From positions 1-64,000 of the forward strand of contig CAYTTR010000009.1 of assembly GCA_964440805.1 (NCBI GenBank): DNA of 64,000 nucleotides, given 5' to 3'. The DNA is from CAYTTR01 sp964440805. GTDB lineage: Bacteria > Acidobacteriota > Aminicenantia > Aminicenantales > Aminicenantaceae. Both the position numbers and the translations under genes were made by a program. This document shows, piece after piece, positions 35,509 to 43,643 of this stretch (positions within the stretch are counted from its first letter, which is position 1; each line of letters opens with the position of its first letter). Below the pieces are notes generated by a model. That model saw only the letters and a program-made list of their open reading frames with translations. It was not told the origin of the DNA and made no database searches.

Positions 35509-35961
35509 TTAATAACCTTCTAAAACACGGGTTTCATATTCGCTTTCCAGACGGAGCTTATGCGATTTCTCTTGAGCCACCAGGAATTGAAAAAGCCTTT
35601 TTATTTCCTCGGATTTTGCCCGCTCGGCCAGATCACTGTAAAGCTCCACTGCTTTCTGCTCTTTCTTGGCAGCAAAGATTAAAATATCCTGAAATTTCAT
35701 ATCCTCTTCAAGTGGTTCTTCCACCAGATAATCGGAAATCTTCATATCATCAACCCTTGGAATTGAACCGGTTTCAAGGATTTTCCTGTCCAGTCCTTGG
35801 AGCAATCGCTTGTGATTCATTTCTTCTGACTGAAGATCACTGAGAAGTTCTTTCAATCCCGGAGTCTTGGCTTTTTTTTGAAGCTCACCATATCTGTTTA
35901 TGGCTTCTTCCTCCCTTTCTATGGCAAATTGAATAACCGAATCGAAATCAGAAAAATCCAT
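35509..35961 (-). CDS. Ferritin-like (rubrerythrin-family) diiron protein, paralogue C
   Basis: 150 residues, first gene of an operon with rubredoxin and its reductase. Two ExxH half-sites are seen: EREEEAINRY with SEEMNHKRL, and KKEQKAVELY with AQEKSHKL. It lacks its own rubredoxin domain, so the adjacent rubredoxin could be its electron donor. Function in peroxide reduction is an inference from that context. Confidence 0.83.
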   Translation of the reverse strand: MDFSDFDSVIQFAIEREEEAINRYGELQKKAKTPGLKELLSDLQSEEMNHKRLLQGLDRKILETGSIPRVDDMKISDYLVEEPLEEDMKFQDILIFAAKKEQKAVELYSDLAERAKSEEIKRLFQFLVAQEKSHKLRLESEYETRVLEGY

Positions 35962-36045
35962 TCTCCTTTCTCCTCATAATCATTATTTCTCCCTCCTTCC
36001 TCAAAAAAAATAAAGACATCAGAAAGATGAGATTTTTGCATGAAT

Positions 36046-36074
36046 ATTATAAATAAAAAAACAGCTATTGTGAA
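36046..36074 (-). promoter_or_regulatory. Promoter of the ferritin-like/rubredoxin operon
   Basis: On the minus strand TTCACA (36074-36069), a 17-base spacer and consensus TATAAT (36051-36046). About 80 bases of leader precede the first gene. Confidence 0.6.
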
Positions 36075-36219
36075 ATTTATAATAAAAAACGCTAGAATTT
36101 TTTCAATGGAGACATACCATTCTCTCCCAATTTGACGACGGCTTAAAAATTTGATGGAACTCCGGGAATGTTTTTTACCTTGATTTCAGCAGCTGTTTTA
36201 ATTATTATTTTCATCTACA

Positions 36220-36588
36220 ATGAAAATAAAACACTGGTTAATTCTGATCTCAAGTTGGTTGGTTCCCGGGCTAGGTCATATGGTTCAGAAAAAAACCAAC
36301 CGGGCCTTAATTTTTTTTGCCTGTATTAGCTTGATGACCTTGATGGGGCTTCTGGCAGGAGGTAGAATCTATTCTTTCCAATTGGAGAATCCTCTGACTA
36401 TCCTGGCTTTTTTTTCTGATCTGGGCAATGGCCTTTTCTACTTCATATCCCGAAAAATCGGATTGGGACTGGGGGACCTGAAAAGAACTTCTTACGAATT
36501 TGGAACAGCTTTCCTGGCTGGAGCAGGACTCCTGAACTATCTCGTCGCTCTCGATGCCCTGGATATCGCTTTAGGGAGAAAAAAGTGA
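36220..36588 (+). CDS. Small membrane protein (possibly DUF6677 family)
   Basis: 122 residues with an N-terminal LISSWLVPGLGHMVQKK stretch, in which a P-G-x-G-H motif follows a first helix, and two or three further hydrophobic segments. I believe it matches a small family of unknown function seen next to cell-division genes, but I am not certain. It overlaps the next small gene by GTGA and lies just before ftsE. Confidence 0.65.
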   Translation: MKIKHWLILISSWLVPGLGHMVQKKTNRALIFFACISLMTLMGLLAGGRIYSFQLENPLTILAFFSDLGNGLFYFISRKIGLGLGDLKRTSYEFGTAFLAGAGLLNYLVALDALDIALGRKK

Positions 36589-36761
36589 TCCTGGAAAGCC
36601 ATTTCTTTTCTCTTGTTATTTATGCCTTGCTGGTCAGCCTGGTTTTATCCTTGATAAGAAGAAATGACCGGAAAGCAAGGATTAAGCATTTCATCTCTCT
36701 TTTCCTCATCATGGTCCTCGGAGCTTTTCTTTTCGGTTGGTTCATGTATTTGTTCTTATAA
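36585..36761 (+). CDS. Very small membrane protein (58 residues)
   Basis: GTG 36585 overlaps the stop of the preceding gene. The 58-residue product has two hydrophobic segments separated by the basic loop IRRNDRKARIKH and ends in FGWFMYLFL. I do not recognise the family. The stop-start overlap and conserved reading frame suggest that it is real and co-translated with the preceding membrane protein. Confidence 0.6.
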   Translation: MILESHFFSLVIYALLVSLVLSLIRRNDRKARIKHFISLFLIMVLGAFLFGWFMYLFL

Positions 36762-36815
36762 AGAGTCTTTTAAAAACAGGAACCGCATAATGTCAGCTTT
36801 TCGGCCTCATAAAAT

Positions 36816-37481
36816 ATGATAGAGCTTTACCACATCTGGAAACAATACCAGAAGCCCCATTGGGCGCTGTCAGATATCACCTTTTCCTTAAACAGAGGAG
36901 ATTTCTGTTTTATAACCGGTCCCAGCGGGTCGGGAAAGACCACCCTGTTGAAAATCATATACCAGAATATTTTCCCTTCTCAGGGACAAATAATTATCGA
37001 TGGGAAAAACATTCTTCGAATCCCCAGTCATAAAATATACCAACTGAGGAGGACCATGGGTATTGTTTTCCAGGATTTTCGTCTCCTTTTTCATAAAAAA
37101 GTATTTGATAACGTGGCTGTTGTTCTTCAGGTTCTGGGAATACCCAGAAAAGAAATCAGGCGTCGCGTCTTCAATGCACTCAGAATGGTAAATCTCCACC
37201 ATAAAATGTGGGATTTTCCCTCACAACTTTCCTATGGAGAACAACAGAGAGTAGCCATCGCCCGGGCAGTAGTCAATCATCCAAAAATCATCTTAGCCGA
37301 CGAACCCACTGGAAATCTGGATCCTGAATTGGCCTTCGAAATTATGAGCTTCTTCAAAGAAATTAATAAACAAGGAGCCACCGTAATTATCTGCACTCAT
37401 GACCGGGAACTAATCCGACATTTCGGAGAAAAAATTCTCTTTCTCTATAAAGGAAAACTTTTAAGAAAGGAAACACTCTGA
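36816..37481 (+). CDS. ftsE: Cell-division ATP-binding protein FtsE
   Basis: ABC-type ATPase that works with FtsX to activate peptidoglycan hydrolases at the division site. Walker A is GPSGSGKTT near residue 36, the signature LSYGEQQRVAIARA near 136, and Walker B ILADEPTGNLDP follows. The Q-loop VFQDFRLL is typical of FtsE. At 221 residues it has the family length. Ribosome site is weak. ftsX overlaps its end. Confidence 0.93.
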   Translation: MIELYHIWKQYQKPHWALSDITFSLNRGDFCFITGPSGSGKTTLLKIIYQNIFPSQGQIIIDGKNILRIPSHKIYQLRRTMGIVFQDFRLLFHKKVFDNVAVVLQVLGIPRKEIRRRVFNALRMVNLHHKMWDFPSQLSYGEQQRVAIARAVVNHPKIILADEPTGNLDPELAFEIMSFFKEINKQGATVIICTHDRELIRHFGEKILFLYKGKLLRKETL

Positions 37482-38377
37482 TTTTTCGACAAATCAAGTA
37501 CTTTCTCAACGAAACAGCCAACAATCTCTGGCAATTCAGAACAAGGAATATTTTTTCCATGACCATAATTTGTCTTTCTTTTCTTATCCTGGGAATATTT
37601 ATGTCTCTTTCCAACAATCTCAAGTATACAGCCCAGCAGATTTCCCAGAATATGCAGGCTGTTATTTTTATCCTGAAAGACACTGCTCCAGAAGATATAG
37701 ATGAAATCGAAAAAGTACTCCGGGAATTATCTGTAGTTGACCATTATCAGTTTGTTAATGAAGAAGAGGCAGTCCAAAGATTCAAGGAAAGATTCCCTTC
37801 CCTTCGGGGAATTGTAGACAATCTCAACACAAATCCATTTCCTTCATCCTTTGAAATAACTTTTCGCAAGAAAAATTCATCTTCTGAAGAAATCCTCTCC
37901 TCTCTGCACATGATCGAAAAAATGAAAGGAGTGGATGATGTCCAATTTAATCAAGAATGGGTAGAAAGGATGCAGTCATTCAGCCGGTTGGCCAGTGCAG
38001 TGGGTTTTTTTCTGGGGGGAATTCTCATTTTAGCTTCATTTTTTATCGTTTCCAACGTAATAAAGTTAAACGTCTACTCACGCCAAGATGAAATAGAAAT
38101 TCTACGCTTATCAGGAGCCACCAACTTATTTATCAGGACTCCTTTTCTTCTGGAAGGAATTACTCTTGGAGTTCTGGGAGGAATAGTATCTCTTGGGCTG
38201 CTTTTCCTGACCATCCAGATACTTCCTCTTTACCTTGGTTCATCCTTCGGCGCCCTGAATGATTTAATCAATTTTCGATTTCTTTCCCTGACCCAATGTC
38301 TGGCTTTAATAATATCAGGGGCCTTGATAGGATTTCTGGGTAGCCTCAGTTCTATTTCACGCTTTTTAAAAACATGA
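37478..38377 (+). CDS. ftsX: Cell-division permease FtsX
   Basis: Membrane partner of FtsE. The first ATG (37559) would cut off the family's N-terminal cytoplasmic segment; the frame continues upstream as FRQIKYFLNETANNLWQFR, which matches FtsX. AAGGA (37467-37471) is correctly spaced for CTG 37478 (or ATT 37481), so I infer a non-canonical start overlapping the ftsE stop and a length of about 299 residues. TM1 follows the cytoplasmic segment, then the extracellular loop (about 60-165) and three C-terminal helices with the FtsX domain. Confidence 0.85.
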   Translation: MIFRQIKYFLNETANNLWQFRTRNIFSMTIICLSFLILGIFMSLSNNLKYTAQQISQNMQAVIFILKDTAPEDIDEIEKVLRELSVVDHYQFVNEEEAVQRFKERFPSLRGIVDNLNTNPFPSSFEITFRKKNSSSEEILSSLHMIEKMKGVDDVQFNQEWVERMQSFSRLASAVGFFLGGILILASFFIVSNVIKLNVYSRQDEIEILRLSGATNLFIRTPFLLEGITLGVLGGIVSLGLLFLTIQILPLYLGSSFGALNDLINFRFLSLTQCLALIISGALIGFLGSLSSISRFLKT

Positions 38378-39043
38378 AGAAACAAGGACTGAAGATAGTT
38401 TTCTGGCAAGAATGTGAGCCTGGCGGAGAGGCTCAGGAATACGGTACTTGGAAAACTGGAGAGAAAACTGGTGAGCTGCTTCTATATCCATTTTATGTCC
38501 GGGGGAGATAAAAACAGGTTTGACCTTTTCGCGAGTCCGCAAGCAAATTCCAACCACCTCACCTGAAGAATTTAAGTAATTCGTCCATCCTCCCCTTTTT
38601 TCAGGGGGTACTAATTGAGAACTATAAAAAGGCTTTTTGGCACAGCCAATGGTGCTTAAACCGAGGAGTAATCCCAAATGGGAAGCCAAGCCCATTTTCC
38701 TGGGATGAGCAATTCCATTACCGTCAACAAATAAAACATCTGGTAAATTTCTTAACTCCTGCAAAGCTTTGCGGCAAGGGGAAAACTCCCTAAAACTCAA
38801 GAAGCTGGGAATGTAAGGAATTTTCACCCTATCCATTGAACAGGCGGCTTCCGCTATCTCTAGCTCAGGCACTTTAAGTATGACCACAGCAGCCGTGATG
38901 AATCTTCCTGAAATATCATAACCACAATCTACTCCTCCTACATAACGGAGTTCTTTTTCCGACCACTCCGTGAGAAGCCGGGATGCCAAGCGGATTTGAG
39001 TTCGAGCTGCCCTTTCAACCTGAAAACCTTCTGTTTTTTTCAT
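38366..39043 (-). CDS. nfi: Endonuclease V
   Basis: Repair nuclease that nicks DNA (or RNA) one base past deoxyinosine. The product of about 225 residues has YVGGVDCGYD with the catalytic Asp, the PYIPSFLSFRE wedge motif, VLFVDGNGIAHPRKMGLASH and a final Asp-like region HKMDIEAA. I use ATG 39043; the open frame continues to 39085 but with a poor start. Its 3' end overlaps that of ftsX by 12 bases (convergent genes). Confidence 0.9.
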   Translation of the reverse strand: MKKTEGFQVERAARTQIRLASRLLTEWSEKELRYVGGVDCGYDISGRFITAAVVILKVPELEIAEAACSMDRVKIPYIPSFLSFREFSPCRKALQELRNLPDVLFVDGNGIAHPRKMGLASHLGLLLGLSTIGCAKKPFYSSQLVPPEKRGGWTNYLNSSGEVVGICLRTREKVKPVFISPGHKMDIEAAHQFSLQFSKYRIPEPLRQAHILARKLSSVLVSSCF

Positions 39044-39110
39044 TTGAAAATCAAGAGCTCCTTTCAGGAAGGAAAATAAGAACAAGAAAAATTTTTTCTA
39101 CCTTAATCCA

Positions 39111-39139
39111 TTGACGCATCTGCATTTATATTATATCTT
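39111..39139 (+). promoter_or_regulatory. Promoter of the RodZ-like gene
   Basis: TTGACG (39111-39116), a 17-base spacer and TATCTT (39134-39139). Transcription would start about seven bases before ATG 39153, giving a near-leaderless message. Confidence 0.5.
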
Positions 39140-39152
39140 AAAATGCATAAAG

Positions 39153-39929
39153 ATGTCGTCACTCGGCCAGGATTTAAAAAAAGAGAGAGAATTAAGGGGA
39201 ATCTCTCTTAAAGAAATTGCAGAATCTACCAAAATCAACCTTCGCTTCTTGAAGGCTCTGGAAGAAGATCAGATGAATCTACTTCCAGGAAAATTTTTTA
39301 CAAGAGGAATAATCCGGGCTTATTCCTCTCACCTTGAACTTGATGTGGAAGAAATTTTGAACCGGTACCAGAAAATCGTTGAGGATGAAGAACAAAAGAA
39401 AAAGCAATTAAGAGAAGCAGAAGAAGAGCCCTCTCCTTCCAGGTATGGATTTAGAAAGGCTGTTATCTATTTTTTTCTTGGGCTGGCTATAATTGCCTTC
39501 TTTCTTTTTGTCTCCCGAATCTTAAGAAAAAACCCACCTCCCCAGACTACTACAATTCTTTCCCCAGCAGGAGTTGAGAAAACCACTTTTCCCTCCATTA
39601 AAAAAGAAACAACACCCCCTCAACCTCAATTTAGTGGACTCATCTTTGAGCTATCTTTTCATCAGGAGACTTGGCTCCAAGTGTATGTTGATGGAGTCTT
39701 GAAAATTGACGGAATAAAAATGCCCGGAGAGAAAATCAACTTGGAAGTTGATGAAGAATTTCTGATGCATCTGGGAAACGCCGGAGGACTAACTTATACC
39801 ATTAATGGAGAGGAAGGAAAGATTTTCGGAAAATCCGGACAGGTAGTTAAAAACATCAGAATTAACCAAGATAATTACACGGAATTCTTAGCCGAAGATG
39901 TGTTATCTCCTCAGGCTAATGTCAACTGA
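39153..39929 (+). CDS. RodZ-like helix-turn-helix membrane protein
   Basis: From ATG 39153 the 258-residue protein has an N-terminal HTH domain (SLGQDLKKERELRGISLKEIAE, residues 3-70), a charged linker, a single membrane helix (about 109-127), a Pro/Thr-rich linker and a periplasmic DUF4115-type beta domain (about 165-250). This is the layout of RodZ, which links the MreB cytoskeleton to the cell wall. No MreB is in the window. The longer frame from 39111 is rejected since it starts in the promoter. Confidence 0.82.
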   Translation: MSSLGQDLKKERELRGISLKEIAESTKINLRFLKALEEDQMNLLPGKFFTRGIIRAYSSHLELDVEEILNRYQKIVEDEEQKKKQLREAEEEPSPSRYGFRKAVIYFFLGLAIIAFFLFVSRILRKNPPPQTTTILSPAGVEKTTFPSIKKETTPPQPQFSGLIFELSFHQETWLQVYVDGVLKIDGIKMPGEKINLEVDEEFLMHLGNAGGLTYTINGEEGKIFGKSGQVVKNIRINQDNYTEFLAEDVLSPQANVN

Positions 39930-40004
39930 AAATTTCTGGGGAATCCGGTTTTACTTCCTCTCTTGTCAAACAGCAAAATATAGTCCAAAATAAAGACCTC
40001 TAAC

Positions 40005-42170
40005 ATGGAAGATTCAAAGAGAAAAGGGCCCCGCTTAATTGGAGGAATCATTCTACTTCTAGTGCTTTTATTCATAATCATCGAAATTTTCATCCGGGAA
40101 ACACAGGAATTTTCACCAACTTCTGTAACCAACATCCTGTTGACTACACTTCAGGTAATAGTTCTTTTAATGTTTCTAATTCTCCTTTCCGTATTAGGAA
40201 GGAACTTGATCAAGCTTTATTTAGAGAGAAAGCGTAAGGTCATTGGAGCTCAATTTAAAACACGACTGCTGATCTTTTTTATCTCTCTTTCCCTTGTGCC
40301 TACCTTGCTTTTATTTCTTTTCGCCAGCGATTTAATAAGCAGGAATATTGAAAGCTGGTTTAAAACCCCAATGGACAAAGTCCTTCAGGATACTAATGAT
40401 CTGGCTGATGGCTTCTATCGCGATGCAGAGGAAATAACCCTTCATTATGCTCAACAACTCAGCAAGAGTATAAGAAAGGAAAATCTCATCAACCTGGAAA
40501 AGCAGCTACCTCTCCAGAAATTTGTCAGGGACAAACTGGTTGAATACAAGCTGGATGAAATCAGTATCTACTTAGGCGAGGAAGAGCTCTTTGCCTATCT
40601 TAATCCCAATCTTCCCTACCAATATTACAGAGATTTAAGCCTTAATATTGTTAAACGGGCTCACCTGGGAGAAATGTTTTCCAGTATACTTCCGATGGGA
40701 CAGGGAGAAATGATTCGCAGAGGAGTTTCTTTTAACATCCCCGGAGCTGGAGATGCCCTGGTGGTCACGGGAAAATACCTTCCTCAGAATTATGCCCAAA
40801 AAATCAACAATATCAGCACCTTTGTCCAGAGATACCAGCAACTCAAGATCCAAAAAACACCCTTTAAAACTTTTTACTTGATAACTCTTTTGTTCATAAC
40901 GCTTCTGATCATCTTTGCAGCTACCTGGATTGCCTTCCATCTAGCCAAAGGAACCACTGTCCCCATAGAAAAGCTTGCCCAGGCTACAAGAGAAGTTTCC
41001 CGGGGAAATCTCGATGTTCAGGTGGAAGACCCGGCCTCAGATGAACTGGGAATTCTAATAGAATCCTTTAACCAGATGATAGCCGATCTTAAAGAAAGTC
41101 AAAAAAACATTGCCCAGAAAACTTCAGAACTGGAAAACCGTAAAAAATACATCGAAACTGTCCTAGATAATGTTTCAACCGGAGTGATCACCCTGGATGC
41201 CAAGGGCCAAATTACTACAATAAATCCCTCAGCCAGGGAGATGCTGGGTCTTTCTTCTCAAAACTTAGTGGGAAAAACCTTTAAGGATATTCTGGATAGA
41301 AAGGAATACACTGAAATCGCAGACATCATCCAGAAAGGATTGGAAAAGCATCATAAAATTCCCAACAAAGAAATAAGATTGAACTTAGACAGCCAGAATT
41401 TGACCTTCTCTCTTACTATTTCTCCTCTTTCCCTGTCTCAGGAAAAACCTCAAGGCCTAATTGTGGTTATTGACAATCTCACTCAACTTATCAAAGCTCA
41501 AAAGATTGCAGCCTGGAAAGAAGTTGCCCAAAGAGTCGCCCACGAAATTAAAAACCCTCTGACTCCCATTCAGCTTTCTGCAGAAAGAATCATAAAAAAT
41601 CTTCGTAAAAAAGGAACAGACGGAGAAAAAATCATAATCGAAGGGGCCCAGACCATAGTTCAAGAAGCCAGTACCATCAAGTCATTAATTGACGAATTTT
41701 CCTCTTTTGCCAGAATGCCTTCAATTCAGCTTCAGTCTGTCAACATTCATGAATTGCTAACTCAGACTCTGGCCTTATTTCAGGGAATTTTTACCGAAGT
41801 TGAATTTGAGACTGAATTTTCCCGGGATGTACCTGCTTCAATAAAAATTGACCCTGATCAGATGAAAAGAGTTTTTATTAACTTAATCGATAATGCCATT
41901 GAAGCCATGAATAAAAAAGGGAAAATTTGTATTAAAACTTTGTTTGATAAGGAAAATAATCTAACTAAAGTCGAGGTGGCTGACTCAGGCCCGGGTATTT
42001 CAGAAACAGACAAAGAGAAACTTTTTCTGCCCCACTTCTCAACCAAAAAGAAAGGTACCGGCCTGGGATTAGCTATTGTTAATCAGGTTATCACTGAACA
42101 TAATGGAACAATAGAAGTTGTTGACAATAATCCTCAAGGGGCGAAATTTATTATTCAGGTACCTGCATGA
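40005..42170 (+). CDS. NtrY-like membrane sensor histidine kinase
   Basis: A 721-residue kinase with three N-terminal helices (about 10-105), a large extracytoplasmic region, a fourth helix (about 285-310), HAMP, a PAS domain (about 385-495), and a HisKA/HATPase pair: phospho-acceptor His in VAHEIKNPLTPIQLSAERI, N-box NLIDNAIEAM, G1 DSGPGI and G2 GTGLGLAI. This arrangement and the partner gene match NtrY. It overlaps the response regulator by four bases (ATGA). Signal is unknown; NtrY in other bacteria responds to nitrogen or redox state. Confidence 0.9.
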   Translation: MEDSKRKGPRLIGGIILLLVLLFIIIEIFIRETQEFSPTSVTNILLTTLQVIVLLMFLILLSVLGRNLIKLYLERKRKVIGAQFKTRLLIFFISLSLVPTLLLFLFASDLISRNIESWFKTPMDKVLQDTNDLADGFYRDAEEITLHYAQQLSKSIRKENLINLEKQLPLQKFVRDKLVEYKLDEISIYLGEEELFAYLNPNLPYQYYRDLSLNIVKRAHLGEMFSSILPMGQGEMIRRGVSFNIPGAGDALVVTGKYLPQNYAQKINNISTFVQRYQQLKIQKTPFKTFYLITLLFITLLIIFAATWIAFHLAKGTTVPIEKLAQATREVSRGNLDVQVEDPASDELGILIESFNQMIADLKESQKNIAQKTSELENRKKYIETVLDNVSTGVITLDAKGQITTINPSAREMLGLSSQNLVGKTFKDILDRKEYTEIADIIQKGLEKHHKIPNKEIRLNLDSQNLTFSLTISPLSLSQEKPQGLIVVIDNLTQLIKAQKIAAWKEVAQRVAHEIKNPLTPIQLSAERIIKNLRKKGTDGEKIIIEGAQTIVQEASTIKSLIDEFSSFARMPSIQLQSVNIHELLTQTLALFQGIFTEVEFETEFSRDVPASIKIDPDQMKRVFINLIDNAIEAMNKKGKICIKTLFDKENNLTKVEVADSGPGISETDKEKLFLPHFSTKKKGTGLGLAIVNQVITEHNGTIEVVDNNPQGAKFIIQVPA

Positions 42171-43528
42171 ATAAAGAAAAAATTTTAGTTATCGACGATG
42201 AAGCGGGGATCAGGTCAACTCTGACGGGAATCCTTGAAGACGAAGGATACCCTGTCACTTCGTTGGAAACAGGTGAACAAGGACTTGACCTTCTCCGGAA
42301 GGAAAATTTCGACTTAATCCTGCTTGACATATGGCTTCCTGGAATAAGCGGTTTGGAAACCCTGGAAAAGATCAGGGAATTTGAGGAAACCATCCAGATC
42401 ATCATGATCACTGGCCATGGCTCGGTTGAATCAGCGGTCAAAGCAACCAAGTTGGGAGCTTATGACTTTCTGGAAAAACCACTTTCCCTGGAAAAAGTAG
42501 TCCTGACAATAAAAAATGCTCTCCGTCAGAAAAAGCTGGAAGAGGAAAATATTCTTCTCCGGGAGAGAATGAGAGCCAAACATCCTTTGGTTGGCAAAAG
42601 TGAGACTATCCAGGAATTAAGAAAAAAAATAGCTGCTGCTGCTCCCAATAAGGCCAGCGTCCTCATTTATGGTGAAAATGGGGCAGGCAAAGAGCTGACC
42701 GCTAGATTAATTCATAGAAACAGTACCCGGAAAAACAGGCGTTTTGTTCAAATCAATCCAGCCGCCATTCCTGAGGAATTAATTGAAATTGAGCTATTCG
42801 GCCACACCGACGATTATATAGCCAGCACAGGAGTTAACAAGAAAGGGAAGATATATCTGGCAGACCGGGGAACTCTTTTCTTGGACGAAATAAGTGAGTT
42901 GAGTCTAAGGATGCAAGCGAAACTCATCCAAGTCCTGGAAGAAGGAAAATTGGAGTCACCTGAAAATTCTGCACCGGATTCTATTGATATCCGGGTAATC
43001 GCCACCACTACCAGGAACCTGCGAGAAATGGTAAATCAAAAAAAGTTCCGGGAAGACCTGTTCTTTAAACTCAATGTAATCCCTCTTGTTATCCCTCCCC
43101 TCAGAGAAAGAAAAGAAGATATCCCTTTGCTTATCAATTATTTCCTGAAATATTTCTCCATCGAGTTCGGCAAAAAAGAGAAAACAATGAGCAAGGAAGC
43201 AATGGAAGCCTTTCTCAACTACTCCTGGCCGGGAAATGTCAGTGAACTCATCAATGTTGTCGAAAGATTCGTAATCATGGTTCAGGAAGACGAAATCCAA
43301 GCTTCTCACCTTTCCCTTCTTGTGGAACCCCGAGAAATCCAATTCATAAACGGCATGGAACATGATATCCCCCTGCCAAAAGCAATCAAGGCTTTTGAGA
43401 AGTCTTTCATCCAGCGGACTCTTCTCCATAATAAATGGAAGATTTCCAGAGCTGCAGCAGCTCTCCAGGTTGAAAAAAAAGTCCTCGAAAAAAAAATTGA
43501 GGATCTTGGAATAAGAATTTCAGGATAA
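42167..43528 (+). CDS. NtrX-like response regulator with degenerate sigma-54 loop
   Basis: A 453-residue regulator: receiver domain (phospho-Asp in LILLDIWLPGISG, residue about 53), AAA+ domain with Walker A GENGAGKE and Walker B GTLFLDEIS, and a C-terminal Fis-like HTH ending KIEDLGIRISG. The GAFTGA loop that contacts sigma-54 is replaced by GHTDDYIAST, so activation of sigma-54 promoters is doubtful; NtrX proteins of alphaproteobacteria also lack it. Translationally coupled to the kinase. Confidence 0.9.
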   Translation: MNKEKILVIDDEAGIRSTLTGILEDEGYPVTSLETGEQGLDLLRKENFDLILLDIWLPGISGLETLEKIREFEETIQIIMITGHGSVESAVKATKLGAYDFLEKPLSLEKVVLTIKNALRQKKLEEENILLRERMRAKHPLVGKSETIQELRKKIAAAAPNKASVLIYGENGAGKELTARLIHRNSTRKNRRFVQINPAAIPEELIEIELFGHTDDYIASTGVNKKGKIYLADRGTLFLDEISELSLRMQAKLIQVLEEGKLESPENSAPDSIDIRVIATTTRNLREMVNQKKFREDLFFKLNVIPLVIPPLRERKEDIPLLINYFLKYFSIEFGKKEKTMSKEAMEAFLNYSWPGNVSELINVVERFVIMVQEDEIQASHLSLLVEPREIQFINGMEHDIPLPKAIKAFEKSFIQRTLLHNKWKISRAAAALQVEKKVLEKKIEDLGIRISG

Positions 43529-43590
43529 AATTTTCTCCCAACCTCCCCCTATTCAACATTTAAAAAATGCTTATCTGGTTTTTACTTTTA

Positions 43591-43620
43591 TTTACAGTCT
43601 TTCCTTTTTTGTGCTATGGT
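43591..43620 (+). promoter_or_regulatory. Probable mgtE promoter
   Basis: TTTACA (43591-43596), an 18-base spacer and TATGGT (43615-43620); the mgtE ATG follows 23 bases later with AGAGGGA. No magnesium riboswitch is visible in this short leader. Confidence 0.45.
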
Positions 43621-43643
43621 TAAGTTTACAATAGAGGGACAAA

